Of a stretch of DNA of 64,000 nt, positions 63,667-64,000 are shown one piece after another. The stretch is from assembly GCA_032718865.1 (NCBI GenBank), contig JALUTQ010000046.1:1860001-1924000 (forward strand), given 5' to 3'. The number at the start of each line of letters is the position of its first letter. Position 1 is the first letter of the stretch. The position numbers were made by a program, and so were the translations under genes. Below the pieces are notes generated by a model. It had not been told where the DNA came from and did not search any database. It saw only the letters and a program-made list of their open reading frames with translations. Source of the DNA: Tilletia caries (taxonomy: Eukaryota > Basidiomycota > Exobasidiomycetes > Tilletiales > Tilletiaceae).

Positions 63667-64000
63667 CTACTTCTTCTTGGTCTGGACGGTCCTCTGTTTC
63701 CTCGAAGTAGCTCGAGCATACAGTCCAGCCATCCACATCTCTGCCCAGGTCTCTCCTTCCTCCGGCTTTCGTTGCTCGAGCCATGCCTTGGATGGGCATA
63801 CTTTGTTATCACCTGTAGAACCCCAAGGTGAGTATCATGAACGAGGTAGTGTGAAGGCACACAGCGCCATACTCACTTCGATGGCCTCTTCCTTCCACCG
63901 TACCAGCACCAGTTCTGCGGTTGATCTCCTTGCAGATCGTGCACTCGGAGACCTACGGCGGCAAAGGATTCTGATCAGATGGGCATTGTAGGAGAAGTCG
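63667..64000 (-). CDS. 3' end of an unidentified gene running off the right edge
   Basis: The last exon 63812-63667 and the exon before it, 63952-63877, have GT/AG borders and continuous frame. The bases from 63953 to the window end look like an intron (pyrimidine-rich, ending CCGTAG on the minus strand). The readable part contains a CxxC (VSECTICKEIN) and a third Cys a few residues into the last exon (DNKVCPSKAWLEQRKPEE), and ends with a basic tail (ATSRKQRTVQTKKK). A zinc-binding role is possible but not shown. Its stop lies 20 bases from that of the convergent DUF6589-like pseudogene. Not identified. Confidence 0.45.

Noticed and set aside
1..64000. tRNA or rRNA genes
   Set aside because: I looked for A/B-box-like and cloverleaf-like patterns by eye on both strands and found none convincing; a tRNAscan run would be decisive.

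Overview
The window is nuclear DNA of a fungus, most probably a basidiomycete. Genes lie close together on both strands, are split by many short GT-AG introns of about 50-110 bases, and include typical fungal housekeeping genes (XPF/Rad1 endonuclease, Pan2 deadenylase, SGF29, p24/Erv25, TAD2, Yvc1 channel, Cdc10-type septin, Rtt107/Brc1). Small secreted cysteine-rich proteins of the thaumatin-like and glycopeptide type, common in basidiomycetes, also occur. I cannot place the species.

Layout. 1-21.6 kb is a dense housekeeping block: RAD1 (minus, runs off the left edge), a pyridoxamine-phosphate-oxidase-like FMN protein, a small secreted protein, PAN2, a phosphoglucomutase/phosphopentomutase, SGF29, a phytanoyl-CoA dioxygenase-like protein, a p24 cargo receptor, a GRAM-VASt sterol-transfer-like membrane protein and the tRNA adenosine deaminase subunit TAD2. 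Several pairs are divergent and share intergenic regions of 130-300 bases.

22-30 kb is an accessory island. Two almost identical secreted-protein genes face each other as an inverted duplication. They flank a thaumatin-like gene and a nested pair of non-autonomous transposons with CACTG termini and 3-base target duplications. 30.3-33.6 kb holds a 13-exon Yvc1-type TRP channel gene with 5-base and 11-base microexons.

34.2-47.5 kb is a large inverted duplication of a Cdc10-type septin gene (arms of 1758 bases, nearly identical). The arms bracket a complete, recently inserted Ty3-type LTR retrotransposon (36460-44932). That element has a canonical -1 slippery site at the gag/pol junction and two additional reading frames after integrase. 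It is itself interrupted by a hAT-like miniature element with an 8-base target duplication.

48-56.6 kb returns to housekeeping: a six-BRCT Rtt107/Brc1-like protein, a PHAF1 (UPF0183) protein and an unrecognised five-exon gene. 57-64 kb is a second transposon-rich region: a third CACTG-ended miniature element, a remnant of a pogo-like transposase, and a large decayed DUF6589-like gene carrying a premature stop, probable frameshifts and a second hAT-like insertion. The last exons of an unidentified minus-strand gene lie at the right edge.

The housekeeping genes do not form one pathway. What the accessory parts have in common is structural: inverted gene duplications around mobile DNA, and mobile elements inserted into mobile elements.
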